This document shows positions 32,849-40,762 of a stretch of DNA of 48,655 nt, piece after piece. The stretch is from Acidobacteriota bacterium (GTDB lineage Bacteria > Acidobacteriota > Holophagae > Thermotomaculales > Thermotomaculaceae): assembly GCA_013152385.1 (NCBI GenBank), contig JAADGL010000010.1:92336-140990 (forward strand). The letters run 5' to 3'. Under the pieces are notes generated by a model that searched no databases, was not told where the DNA came from, and saw only the letters and a list, made by a program, of their open reading frames with translations. Numbering within the stretch: position 1 is the first letter of the stretch; each line of letters begins with the position of its first letter. Both the position numbers and the translations under genes were made by a program.

Positions 32849-35650
32849 TTATTTTAATTTCTTTGCGACATCCCGGAACTTCGGGGAAATATCATATACC
32901 TGTTGAAAATACGGTTTTGCGCGGTCTTTTTGTCCGGCAGCTTCCAGAACCCGGCCCGCCTCGTAAAGAAGCGGTTTTACGTCCCGTCCGTCTGATTCCG
33001 CCCGGCTGATGCCGCTTTCCAGCCATTCCAGCGCCTGGTCAATGTCCCCGATTTCTTCGTACACGTTGGCAATCATGAAACAGCAGTCCAGAAAACGGTG
33101 ATCATCATGGGAGGCTTTTGCAAATTCTTCAATGGATTCATTGGTGAGTCCCATTTCTTTATATGCAATGCCAAGGTTATAGTGGGTTTCATAATCTTCC
33201 TGGTCAATCTGCTGTTCCACCCCTTTCTTGAACTCTGAAAACAATTCGTCCAGAGATTTGACCTGCTCGGTGGCCTGCTTGTCGGTAAGCTCCGTATTAT
33301 CGGAAAACATGTCCAGGTCTTCTCCGAATTCCGCCTGAAGGTCAATAAATTCGTCCTGGAGCATTTCTTCAAGGGGAGCCTGCGTGTCTTTGTTCTTGTC
33401 AAGCTCCATGGTGGCTGCCGTTTCCACTTCCCGCTTTACCTTTTCCAAATCCGGATGCCCGGCATGGTCCAGTTCCAGGGTCCGAATAATGTCCCGTGCC
33501 TCTTCCACCATATTCTGGGAGAGGTAGAAATCCACCTCCTGGAGTTCATCGGTGAGGTCAACGGCTGTTCCGCTTACCCGGGTGGCATCGGTTTTTTCTT
33601 CTTCCACTTTTTCGAGATCGAGGCCCAGGTCATTGAAATCGGGCAATGGCTGTTCCTCACTTCCACGGCTGTCCAGGATGACACTGTCTTCTTCGATAAT
33701 TTCCATTTCTTCGGGTTCTTCCAGGTTCAGAGAACCCTCTTCTTCTTTCAGATCAGCGAGTTCCAGGGTATCGAATGGTGCCCTGTCAGAGAGGTCCATT
33801 GTTGTTCCGGGCAGCTCCAATTCAATTTCAGGCCCGGATTTATCTTCTGATCCGGCAACAGAAACCTCGTCTACACTCTCGGCAAACAGGATGTCTTCAG
33901 ACACAGAGTCATGTTCTTCTTCCGCGCGGCTGAAATCATCCATATCATGAACGTCAATTTCGACTGACTCTGCAATGGATTCAAGCTGTTCCGCTTCAAG
34001 AACGGAGGGTTCTTCCAGATCGGAAAGCTCGAGGAACGGCATCCCTTCCTCTTCTTCCATGCTGTCATCCAGTTGCTGTGTAGCCAGCATCTTTCTCAAA
34101 TACGAAGACGAGCCGGGCAGCAGCCGGTCGGATTTATCCAGAAACTTTTCCGCTTTTTCCGCTTTCCCTTTTTTTAAATAGGATTCTGCCATGTTCAGGT
34201 AGCATTTAGAGGCTTTGGCAATTTCTCCCCGTTCGATACACAGGTCGGAGAATATCCGGTTTGCTTTGATATCAAAAGGATTCTGCTGCAAAAGTTTGTT
34301 CAAAAGCTTGTATGCTTTTTTCTTCAGGCCGTATTCCACATACATTTCCGCTTCCGCAACAGAACCCCGGACCTGCTGGCGGGTTTCCTCCATGTCCATT
34401 GCCCCGGGGGTTCCGGCTTTTGCAGGTGCCCGGGTTGCCGTATCGGATTTGCCGTCGCTTTCAATGGCAAAGCTGCTCCCAAGGTCTTTCAATGCCGATT
34501 TATAATCATAATTCATGGGGTCCAGCTGGACCAGTTGCTTCAGCGCCTTTTCCGCGCCGGTGACATTTCCGTCCATTTTGTATGCGTTGACCAATTTTTC
34601 AAGGGCTGAAATTTGAAATACTTTTTCCCCGTTTTTTTCGTAAAGAACGGCCAGTTTTTGAATGGCGGGAGCAAAGTGTTCTGCTTTAGCGGTGATACTC
34701 TTCAGAAGAGAAATGGCATCGTCATACTCTTCATTCCGGGTCATTCGATCCAACAGCGGCTGTGCGGCTTTCCATGCTTTTGAATATTGCTTTTCCTCAA
34801 GAAAGCGGTTTACAAGTTCCCGGAGCGCCTTATCTCTCGTATTGTCAATCTGGAAAACCTGACACAGGATTTTCAATGCCTCGTCAAAGTTTCCCTGCTC
34901 CATTTTAATGTCACCCAGCAATTCCAGAATCATCGGGTTCCGGGTAAAGCGAGCGGATGCGGCTTCCAGTACCTTCTCGGCTTTTCCGAGTTCTCCTTTT
35001 AACACCAGTACCTTTGCCAGAGTAATATCCACCACCGGATCCGGGATGTCCAGTTTGCGGGTTTTCAGCAGAATCTTTTCCGCTTCATCGAGTTTTCCCT
35101 TGTCCCGGAGCGTCTTTGCCAGTGTAATCAACTGTTCGATTGCTTCCTGCTGCATTCCTTCGGAATTGAACAGTTCCGCCAGCTTCATTCGGGAAGCAAC
35201 ATTATCCGGATCCATATCCACAATTTTCCGGTAAGATTCCAGTGCCCGTTTTGTCAACCCTTCCCTGTGGTATTTTTCCGCGATTTCAAGATACTGGCGT
35301 TTGGCATCCTGAACCATCCCTTCCTGTGTGTACAGTTCCGCAAGCTGTTCCAGTGCGCGGATGTTTTCCTTGTCCATTCTGAGGATTTTTTTTAAAATCG
35401 CGATGGCTTTGGTAAAAAACCCTTCCCGGATATAGTGATTTACGCTTTTCTGGAAGTATTCAATGGCACTTTCCCGATTCCCCATCTGGGCAAAAAGATC
35501 CCCGATTTTGTTGATAATATTCACCAGCTCCATATCGTCAGGGGCGGCCTGAACGTAGCGCAAAAGTTCATCAATCGCCGGTTTCAGCTTTTTCTGACGA
35601 ATGTACTTGTCTGCTTTTTCGAGGATCTTACTTTTCTTTACTGATGCCAT
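32849..35650 (-). CDS. Large tetratricopeptide-repeat protein
   Basis: 933 residues with no signal peptide, so cytoplasmic. Residues 1-400 and 435-530 are made of TPR units, for example IEYFQKSVNHYIREGFFTKAIAILKK. A very acidic, low-complexity linker covers about 545-790 (EEEEGMPFLELSDLEEP and similar). Two or three more TPRs close the protein (ETHYNLGIAYKEMGLTNESI). The design suggests a scaffold for protein complexes. Similar long TPR proteins with an acidic middle are common in Acidobacteriota-like genomes; the partner is unknown. The ATG has AAGGGA 5 nt upstream and a strong own promoter. No hairpin terminator is seen after its stop, where the 60-nt gap leads into the riboswitch promoter. 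Confidence 0.82.
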   Translation of the reverse strand: MASVKKSKILEKADKYIRQKKLKPAIDELLRYVQAAPDDMELVNIINKIGDLFAQMGNRESAIEYFQKSVNHYIREGFFTKAIAILKKILRMDKENIRALEQLAELYTQEGMVQDAKRQYLEIAEKYHREGLTKRALESYRKIVDMDPDNVASRMKLAELFNSEGMQQEAIEQLITLAKTLRDKGKLDEAEKILLKTRKLDIPDPVVDITLAKVLVLKGELGKAEKVLEAASARFTRNPMILELLGDIKMEQGNFDEALKILCQVFQIDNTRDKALRELVNRFLEEKQYSKAWKAAQPLLDRMTRNEEYDDAISLLKSITAKAEHFAPAIQKLAVLYEKNGEKVFQISALEKLVNAYKMDGNVTGAEKALKQLVQLDPMNYDYKSALKDLGSSFAIESDGKSDTATRAPAKAGTPGAMDMEETRQQVRGSVAEAEMYVEYGLKKKAYKLLNKLLQQNPFDIKANRIFSDLCIERGEIAKASKCYLNMAESYLKKGKAEKAEKFLDKSDRLLPGSSSYLRKMLATQQLDDSMEEEEGMPFLELSDLEEPSVLEAEQLESIAESVEIDVHDMDDFSRAEEEHDSVSEDILFAESVDEVSVAGSEDKSGPEIELELPGTTMDLSDRAPFDTLELADLKEEEGSLNLEEPEEMEIIEEDSVILDSRGSEEQPLPDFNDLGLDLEKVEEEKTDATRVSGTAVDLTDELQEVDFYLSQNMVEEARDIIRTLELDHAGHPDLEKVKREVETAATMELDKNKDTQAPLEEMLQDEFIDLQAEFGEDLDMFSDNTELTDKQATEQVKSLDELFSEFKKGVEQQIDQEDYETHYNLGIAYKEMGLTNESIEEFAKASHDDHRFLDCCFMIANVYEEIGDIDQALEWLESGISRAESDGRDVKPLLYEAGRVLEAAGQKDRAKPYFQQVYDISPKFRDVAKKLK

Positions 35651-35677
35651 ACCTTTCCCTTGTATAGAACAGATGAA

Positions 35678-35706
35678 AATATAACATACCCGATGACTCG
35701 GGTCAA
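35678..35706 (-). promoter_or_regulatory. Sigma-70 promoter of the TPR protein gene
   Basis: On the minus strand TTGACC (35701-35706), a 17-nt spacer and TATATT (35678-35683), with a TGT extended -10. It starts about 20 nt after the stop of the upstream hydrolase gene, so the TPR gene is a separate unit. Confidence 0.65.
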
Positions 35707-35726
35707 TGGAGGTTCACAAAAAGAAA

Positions 35727-36533
35727 TCAGGAATTTTTGTCAATTGTCCGTTTGCGGCGGGCTTTCCGGACCTCCGGTCCGATTTCCGTAAAAGGCTTCA
35801 ACCGCCTGAATATCGCATTGGCAGGATTTCCGATTTCTCCGATGAGGCACTGAACCAGTTTTGGATAATCTATGCCGGAAAGGCGGCCACCGTGGGCAAG
35901 AAGCAGCGTATCGGCATTCAGTTCTGCAAACCGGGCCAGTGATTTTTTCATCCTGTCGGGGAAGGGGACGGGAAACGGCAGCATAAACTTGCCGTTGATA
36001 TGCAACACGAGGTCCCCCGCATAAAAAACAGAAGCGCTATTGTTGAACAGGCCGATATCGAAAGCGGTGTGGCCCGGAAACATCATCACCGCCCAATCCG
36101 GAAACCCCGGGAGGTGGTCTCCTTCATGGAGGGGATAGTCGGGATTCAGTCTTCTCGGATATGCTACCCTTTCCCGTTTTTTGCCGTTTCTCCGGGCGGA
36201 AAAGCGTGCAAGCTGTCTGTCCACACGATTTTGCAGCCAGCCCCGCCAGCCCTTATACCAGTTGTCAATTTTGTGGTGGGCTGCAATTGGAATTCCGAAT
36301 TTTTTTCTTAAAATCGGTGCGCCGCCTGCATGGTCCGGGTGCATATGGCTTACAACCATCAGGCCGATATCCGTGACCGGCCGATGAAGTTCTCCGGTAA
36401 TAAACGCTTCAATCCGTTTCGCGTCCCCCCGGCATCCGCCATCCAGAAGTAATAAGCTTTTGTCTGATTCCACGAGGTAAATGGATTCGATGTAGCCCTC
36501 TATTTCATAAATAGTGAATGAATGCTCACTCAT
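35727..36533 (-). CDS. Metallo-beta-lactamase-fold hydrolase
   Basis: 268 residues with the canonical metal-binding motif HMHPDH at residues 63-68. The later ligands are in PGHTAFDIGLF, FYAGDLVLHINGK and LLLAHGG, so a two-metal site is complete. A basic insertion (about 90-125, RQLARFSARRNGKKRERV) sits beside the active site. The family includes glyoxalase II, RNases, lactonases and others; nothing here picks one. The protein has no signal peptide. The ATG lies only 6 nt behind a TATACT box, so the mRNA may start at the ATG itself. An independent promoter then drives the TPR gene downstream. Confidence 0.82.
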   Translation of the reverse strand: MSEHSFTIYEIEGYIESIYLVESDKSLLLLDGGCRGDAKRIEAFITGELHRPVTDIGLMVVSHMHPDHAGGAPILRKKFGIPIAAHHKIDNWYKGWRGWLQNRVDRQLARFSARRNGKKRERVAYPRRLNPDYPLHEGDHLPGFPDWAVMMFPGHTAFDIGLFNNSASVFYAGDLVLHINGKFMLPFPVPFPDRMKKSLARFAELNADTLLLAHGGRLSGIDYPKLVQCLIGEIGNPANAIFRRLKPFTEIGPEVRKARRKRTIDKNS

Positions 36534-36539
36534 GCCGGA

Positions 36540-36568
36540 AGTATACCGGATTCTTCGGGAAAGTGCCA
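36540..36568 (-). promoter_or_regulatory. Promoter of the MBL-fold gene, predicted leaderless transcript
   Basis: On the minus strand TGGCAC (36563-36568), a 17-nt spacer and TATACT (36540-36545) are followed after 6 nt by the ATG. Initiation at the usual distance falls on the A of the start codon. No ribosome site exists. Confidence 0.45.
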
Positions 36569-36630
36569 GGTTTTTCGGGCAATTCTCCTGTTTTTCCCCG
36601 GCTGTTTTTCTTCTGCTTTGCGGGGGGGGG

Positions 36631-38190
36631 CTATTGCTTCACCGGAAAAGTCAGAACCGTTCCGTCTCCCAGCCCCACCTGTACATTGTAATGGGTCAGC
36701 CCGGCAGAGATAGAGCCGTTATCCTGCATGTAAAGTTCCAGGAAAGTGTGGGGTTGTGTAGTGCTGAAATTAACACTGCCGTCGGGATGGTTCTGCCGCA
36801 ACCCGTCCATTATCACCGCAAGCGCCCAGCCGTTGTTTCCGGGAATCGTATCCCAGCGGGAAGGCATACCGTCTGTATTTTCCATTGAAATCCAGCGGAT
36901 TGTTGCGGGAAACGGAATTTCCACTTCAATATGACTGTCCGGAAACCCGTCGCCCCGGAAAACTTCACCCTGGGAAACAAAATCCACCAGTCCCTGTTTT
37001 TCTTTTAAGACTGCGGTACCGGCACTTGCCTGCTCTTGTCCCGATCCGGTATGCTGCTGCGCAGCATTTGACTGTCCGGTTTCGGCCGGCGCTTCCGGCA
37101 GTACGGGCAGAACCAGTGTTCCCGGCACGAATGTCATGCTGTTTCGTTTCGGCGGAGTGATGGAAAGCTGAAGCGCCACCCGGCCGGTGGCCTGAAAATA
37201 GTCCACCCGGATATCGTGCCGGCCCGAATACAGATGAACCCGCCCGGAGCGTGTGCGGGGCGCGTGCATTCCGCCGTTGTCCACCACCATCTGTCCGTCC
37301 ACGTAGACAATGGCGCCGTCGTCCGCCCGGACGCTGAATCGGTATTCTCCTGTTTCCGGAACGGAAAAGCTTCCGGTATAGCGAATCATAAACCACTCGT
37401 AGCGGTCGGTGATAAACGGAAATCCCTTGTCAAAGAAACCCGGCCGGATATCCAGCTTGTCGGTGTACAGTGTGCCGAGAACCGTATTTCCCCGGGCGCG
37501 GCCCGGACGCAGAACAAAACTGTGCGGAACTCCGTAAAGAGTGCCGGTGAATGCGTCATGCCTGCTTTCCCAGACGTTTCCGAAGGGGCAGTTTCCCCGG
37601 CCCACCGGTTTGTCTACCCGGAAAATCAGTGCCTGTCCGCCGGGGGGAAGAATCCAGAGCTGGAGAGCCACGGAATACCTCGGCCCCTGAAAATACTCCA
37701 CCCGAATTCTGTGATTTCCCTCTGACAGGCGGATTCGGCCGCTTTTGGTCCGGGCAGGGTGGGCGCCGTCATTGTCTACCACCAGCCGGTTGTCAATGTA
37801 GAGGCGGGAGCCATCATCGGATCGAAGTTGAAAACGATATTTCCCCTCCTCCATGACACGGAAGGAGCCGGTATAGCGGATTGCGAACCATTCAAAACGG
37901 TCGGTAATTCCCGGAAATCCTTCCCGGAAATCCCGTTTCGGGATATCCAGTTCTTCGGTATAAATTGTGCCCACCGGATTCTGCCATTTGACATCCCGCA
38001 GCCGCCGGGTTCCTGCCGGGAGCAGAAAAATTTTCCCTTTCAGCGCGCGGGGCAGCATCCGTTTGACTCCGAATATCCGTTTCCCACCCGCCCATGCCGG
38101 TGAAACCGTTAAACTGAAAATCAGAAGCCCGGCCACTATGCCCCATACCGGCCGGAACGTTTTTTCTGCTTTGAATATTGTTTTCTTCAT
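36631..38190 (-). CDS. Secreted protein with two PA14 domains
   Basis: 519 residues. ATG 38190 follows AGGAG by 7 nt. Residues 1-34 form a signal peptide ending SPAWA. Two homologous PA14 modules follow (about residues 50-185 and 215-360). Each has ITDR-[FY]-EWF-x-IRYTGSF, FxLR/VRxDDG and a DxNGxH-like VVDNDGAH/VVDNGGMH turn, the calcium/sugar-binding type of PA14. A short serine/glutamine linker precedes a C-terminal beta domain of about 110 residues (IEVEIPFPATIRWISMEN and later). It probably binds carbohydrate at the cell surface. A run of nine C lies immediately after the stop codon. It is transcribed alone from the promoter at 38245. Confidence 0.8.
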   Translation of the reverse strand: MKKTIFKAEKTFRPVWGIVAGLLIFSLTVSPAWAGGKRIFGVKRMLPRALKGKIFLLPAGTRRLRDVKWQNPVGTIYTEELDIPKRDFREGFPGITDRFEWFAIRYTGSFRVMEEGKYRFQLRSDDGSRLYIDNRLVVDNDGAHPARTKSGRIRLSEGNHRIRVEYFQGPRYSVALQLWILPPGGQALIFRVDKPVGRGNCPFGNVWESRHDAFTGTLYGVPHSFVLRPGRARGNTVLGTLYTDKLDIRPGFFDKGFPFITDRYEWFMIRYTGSFSVPETGEYRFSVRADDGAIVYVDGQMVVDNGGMHAPRTRSGRVHLYSGRHDIRVDYFQATGRVALQLSITPPKRNSMTFVPGTLVLPVLPEAPAETGQSNAAQQHTGSGQEQASAGTAVLKEKQGLVDFVSQGEVFRGDGFPDSHIEVEIPFPATIRWISMENTDGMPSRWDTIPGNNGWALAVIMDGLRQNHPDGSVNFSTTQPHTFLELYMQDNGSISAGLTHYNVQVGLGDGTVLTFPVKQ

Positions 38191-38244
38191 CAACAGTCTC
38201 CTTTTTGAAGTTACTCTGTAATAAAAAATTCATTGTTGGCATGC

Positions 38245-38253
38245 ATTGTATCA
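38245..38253 (-). promoter_or_regulatory. Extended -10 promoter of the PA14 gene
   Basis: TGATACAAT on the minus strand, about 55 nt before the start codon and identical to the riboswitch promoter core. The gap to the next gene (38254-38412) holds only a nested inverted repeat, described among the findings. Confidence 0.45.
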
Positions 38254-38412
38254 CTGAACGGGACGCCGGAACAGGGGATATTGTACGAAGCCGGTTGAAA
38301 AACTGCTGAAGAATATTTTTCATCCGGCATCTAAGTCCCGGCGTCGGGCATGCATGGGTCGGGTTTTCTTTTTCCCCGTCTGAAGCCGGTGACTCAGTTT
38401 TGTCCATTCTTA

Positions 38413-38421
38413 TGATAAGAT
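38413..38421 (+). promoter_or_regulatory. Extended -10 promoter of the thioesterase-to-sigma gene run
   Basis: TGATAAGAT lies 18 nt before the ATG at 38439. No strong -35 is present at 17 nt. The gene order suggests that it serves genes up to the membrane protein ending at 41611. Confidence 0.4.
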
Positions 38422-38438
38422 TCAGGGGATAAAGAGAC

Positions 38439-38864
38439 ATGGGGGAGAGGATGTTCAAGTGCGATACCCGAATCCGGGTCCGGTATGGAGAGACGGATCA
38501 GATGGGGGTGGCCCACCACGGGGCGATGGTGAACTGGCTGGAAGCGGCGCGGGTGGACTGGTGCCGAAAAGCAGGGGTGCCGTACCGGGATGTGGAAGCG
38601 GCGGGATTCAATATGGCGGTGGTAGAGCTGCAAGTACGCTATCTGTGCCCGCTTTTTTTCGATGAGGAGATTCGCATTGAAACGATGACGGAAAAATTTA
38701 CCCGGAAGCTGATTCATTTTCATTATCGGGTTTTAAACCGGGACGGAGAGCTGGCAGCCGAGGGAGATACCCGTCATCTTGTGGTGAATACGGATTTGAA
38801 GCGGGTATCCCTTTCCGCTGAGCTGATGACAAGGTTTCTTGCGGGGATGCGCCCTGATGCTTAG
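38439..38864 (+). CDS. YbgC/4-hydroxybenzoyl-CoA thioesterase-family acyl-CoA thioesterase
   Basis: 141 residues of hot-dog fold. RVRYGETDQMGVAHHGAMVNWLEAAR carries the catalytic aspartate region of the YbgC/FadM class (Y-x-D/E-TD-x-x-G-x-x-x-H). It hydrolyses short acyl-CoA thioesters in the cytoplasm; the natural substrate is unknown. ATG 38451 would remove four residues, has GGGGGAG just upstream, and starts the protein where relatives start; 38439 is the longer choice. The 3' end overlaps the following gene by 8 nt. Confidence 0.85.
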   Translation: MGERMFKCDTRIRVRYGETDQMGVAHHGAMVNWLEAARVDWCRKAGVPYRDVEAAGFNMAVVELQVRYLCPLFFDEEIRIETMTEKFTRKLIHFHYRVLNRDGELAAEGDTRHLVVNTDLKRVSLSAELMTRFLAGMRPDA

Positions 38865-39672
38865 GTTCGGCACAGCCGGTATTCCAAACGGCGTAAAGTC
38901 TTATGAGAAAGGATTTGAGCTGTTGAGGGAACGGGGGCTGGATTCCCTTGAGGTTGAGTTTGTGTACGGGGTCCGCATGCCGGACAGCCGGGCGGAAGAA
39001 GTCGGGCAACTGGCACGGAAACAGGGAATTGTGTTAACTTGTCATGGCCCGTACTATATCAATCTCAATGCGGCGGAGCCGGAAAAGCTGGAAGCAAGCA
39101 TCCGGCGGGTGAAACGGACGATTCATGCCGGCCGGGTACTGGGTGCGGTTTCGGTGACTTTCCATGCGGGATTTTATCTGAAACAGGATCCGGAGGCGGT
39201 TCTTGCGGTTATCCGGCAGCGGATTTCCGAAATTATGGCGGATGAAAAGATTCCGGGAACACCGCAGGTGGCACCGGAAACTACCGGGAAGCCTTCGCAG
39301 TTCGGCTCACTGGAAGAACTGCTTCAGGTGGTGAATGGGCAGGAAAATATGTCGGTATGCATTGATTTTGCCCACCTTCATGCCCGGTCCATCGGCCGTT
39401 ACAACACGGGAAAGGAAACGGAATCCGTACTGCGTGATGTTGTCCGGACACTGGGGGAGGCCGCTCTTTCCCGGATGCATTTTCATATGGCGGGGATTGT
39501 GTACGGCCCCAAGGGGGAGAAGCACCACGTAAACCTGGCAGAATCGGATTTTAATTTTCCGGAAATTCTCCGGGTGCTGAAAAGCTGGGATGTAGGCGGT
39601 GTGGTAACCTGTGAGAGTCCGAATCTGCAGGATGATGCATGCCTGCTGAAAGAAACATACAGCCGGTATTGA
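38857..39672 (+). CDS. Endonuclease IV-like (AP endonuclease family 2) TIM-barrel protein
   Basis: 271 residues. LRFGTAGIPNGVKSYEKGFELLRERGLDSLEVEFVYG opens the barrel, followed by TCHGPYYINLNA, VTFHAGFYL, VAPETTGKPSQFGS (the E-x-x-x-G-K of Nfo), CIDFAHLHAR, and HFHMAGIVYG with KHHV. The three-zinc ligand set (His, Glu, Asp, His) is therefore largely recognisable. Family members cut DNA at abasic sites. Archaeal and bacterial proteins of this divergent type are annotated as deoxyribonuclease IV without proof. ATG 38857 overlaps the thioesterase stop; the longer frame would start at a TTG inside that gene. Confidence 0.8.
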   Translation: MLRFGTAGIPNGVKSYEKGFELLRERGLDSLEVEFVYGVRMPDSRAEEVGQLARKQGIVLTCHGPYYINLNAAEPEKLEASIRRVKRTIHAGRVLGAVSVTFHAGFYLKQDPEAVLAVIRQRISEIMADEKIPGTPQVAPETTGKPSQFGSLEELLQVVNGQENMSVCIDFAHLHARSIGRYNTGKETESVLRDVVRTLGEAALSRMHFHMAGIVYGPKGEKHHVNLAESDFNFPEILRVLKSWDVGGVVTCESPNLQDDACLLKETYSRY

Positions 39673-39699
39673 AACATAAGGAAACGGGGAAACGTATTT

Positions 39700-40257
39700 A
39701 TGGATGTGACTGAGGAACTTCAGGTCATAGACGCGGTGTTAAAAGGGGATGCGGATCGGTATGAGGCACTGGTGAACCGGTACCAGAAACCGATTATCAA
39801 TTTCATTTTCCGCATGGTGGGGAATTATGAGGATGCCGCAGAACTGGCGCAGGATGTGTTCATCAAGAGTTACGTGTCCCTTGCGGGGTTTAACCGTCAA
39901 TACCGGTTTTCCACCTGGCTGTTCCGAATTGCCACCAACAGGACCATTGATTTTTTGCGGAAGCGGAAGGTGGCAGTGGTTTCGATGGAGGGCGATTATG
40001 AGGATTACACGCCCCAGTACAAATCCGACGGCAGTTCGCCTCTGGATACACTGGAAGACAACCGTGTCAAAGCATTGCTGGGGGACGCGATTCAACAGCT
40101 GCCGGCGGAGTATCGGGAGGTGATTGTGCTCTACCATGTGAATGAAGCCAGTTATGAAGAAATCGCGGAGATTACGGGTTTACCCCTTGGAACTGTCAAG
40201 AACCGAATCTTCCGCGCCAGAAAAATGTTGAAAAAAATCCTGGAAGGTGAAATATGA
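39700..40257 (+). CDS. ECF-type sigma-70 family RNA polymerase sigma factor
   Basis: 185 residues with sigma region 2 (FIFRMVGNYEDAAELAQDVFIKSYVSL, then FSTWLFRIATNRTIDFLRKRK) and region 4 (QLPAEYREVIVLYHVNEASYEEIAEITGLPLGTVKNRIFRAR). No sigma region 3 is present. It is RpoE-like. The stop overlaps the anti-sigma gene as ATGA, the usual arrangement for a sigma/anti-sigma pair. The third gene, a bactofilin-like membrane protein, is probably a target or cofactor of the response. The ribosome site is weak. Confidence 0.93.
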   Translation: MDVTEELQVIDAVLKGDADRYEALVNRYQKPIINFIFRMVGNYEDAAELAQDVFIKSYVSLAGFNRQYRFSTWLFRIATNRTIDFLRKRKVAVVSMEGDYEDYTPQYKSDGSSPLDTLEDNRVKALLGDAIQQLPAEYREVIVLYHVNEASYEEIAEITGLPLGTVKNRIFRARKMLKKILEGEI

Positions 40258-40760
40258 AAGAATGTATGGGATTGCAGGCGTATCTGACGGATGCCATGGA
40301 TGTTTCTGAAAAAGGGCGCTTTGAGGCGCATCTGGCGGATTGTTCGGACTGCCGGGCTGCGGTGGAGGAAGACCGGGCCATGTCCGCAGCCCTGAGCGGG
40401 ATTCCAAAGGTCAATGCCCCGGCCGGTTTTACTGCGGCGGTGATGCGGGAGGTGTCGGCCAGACGGCGGTCCCGGCTGGCGTGGAGTGCTTATGGCGTGG
40501 CGGTGGTGCTTGTGGCCGCATTGGCAGGTATGATTCTGGGGGGCAATGTCGGTGCCGTTGCCGGGGATGCGGCGGTTCTTATTCAGTCGTTGTCTGATTT
40601 CGGAGCATCCCTCTACACGGCGGTTCACAATATTTCGGCGGTTTTGTTCGGAGCGCTGCCGCTGGGTCCCGGAACACCCCTTGCAGCCGGTGCGGTATTT
40701 TTTATTCTCTGTTTTGTGTTTTACAAAACCGTATTTGAATTTTCGGCGGGACGGAGATAG
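40254..40760 (+). CDS. Zinc-containing anti-sigma factor (ZAS type)
   Basis: 168 residues. The N-terminal domain contains His26-x3-Cys30-x2-Cys33 (HLADCSDC), the zinc site of RsrA/ChrR-type anti-sigma factors, with Cys4 as a possible fourth ligand. A membrane helix at about residues 76-100 and another at 138-160 anchor it, so a signal at the envelope could release the sigma factor encoded just upstream (4-nt overlap). The periplasmic part between the helices is short. The pairing is inferred from overlap and domain type. Confidence 0.88.
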   Translation: MKECMGLQAYLTDAMDVSEKGRFEAHLADCSDCRAAVEEDRAMSAALSGIPKVNAPAGFTAAVMREVSARRRSRLAWSAYGVAVVLVAALAGMILGGNVGAVAGDAAVLIQSLSDFGASLYTAVHNISAVLFGALPLGPGTPLAAGAVFFILCFVFYKTVFEFSAGRR

Positions 40761-40762
40761 CG

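Noticed and set aside
36563-36568. TGGCAC as a sigma-54 -24 box
   Set aside because: No GC-containing -12 element follows at the required distance, while a good TATACT box lies at the sigma-70 distance.
36622-36630. Run of nine C after the PA14 gene as a phase-variation tract
   Set aside because: It lies directly after the stop codon, so slippage would not change any protein, and no promoter spans it.
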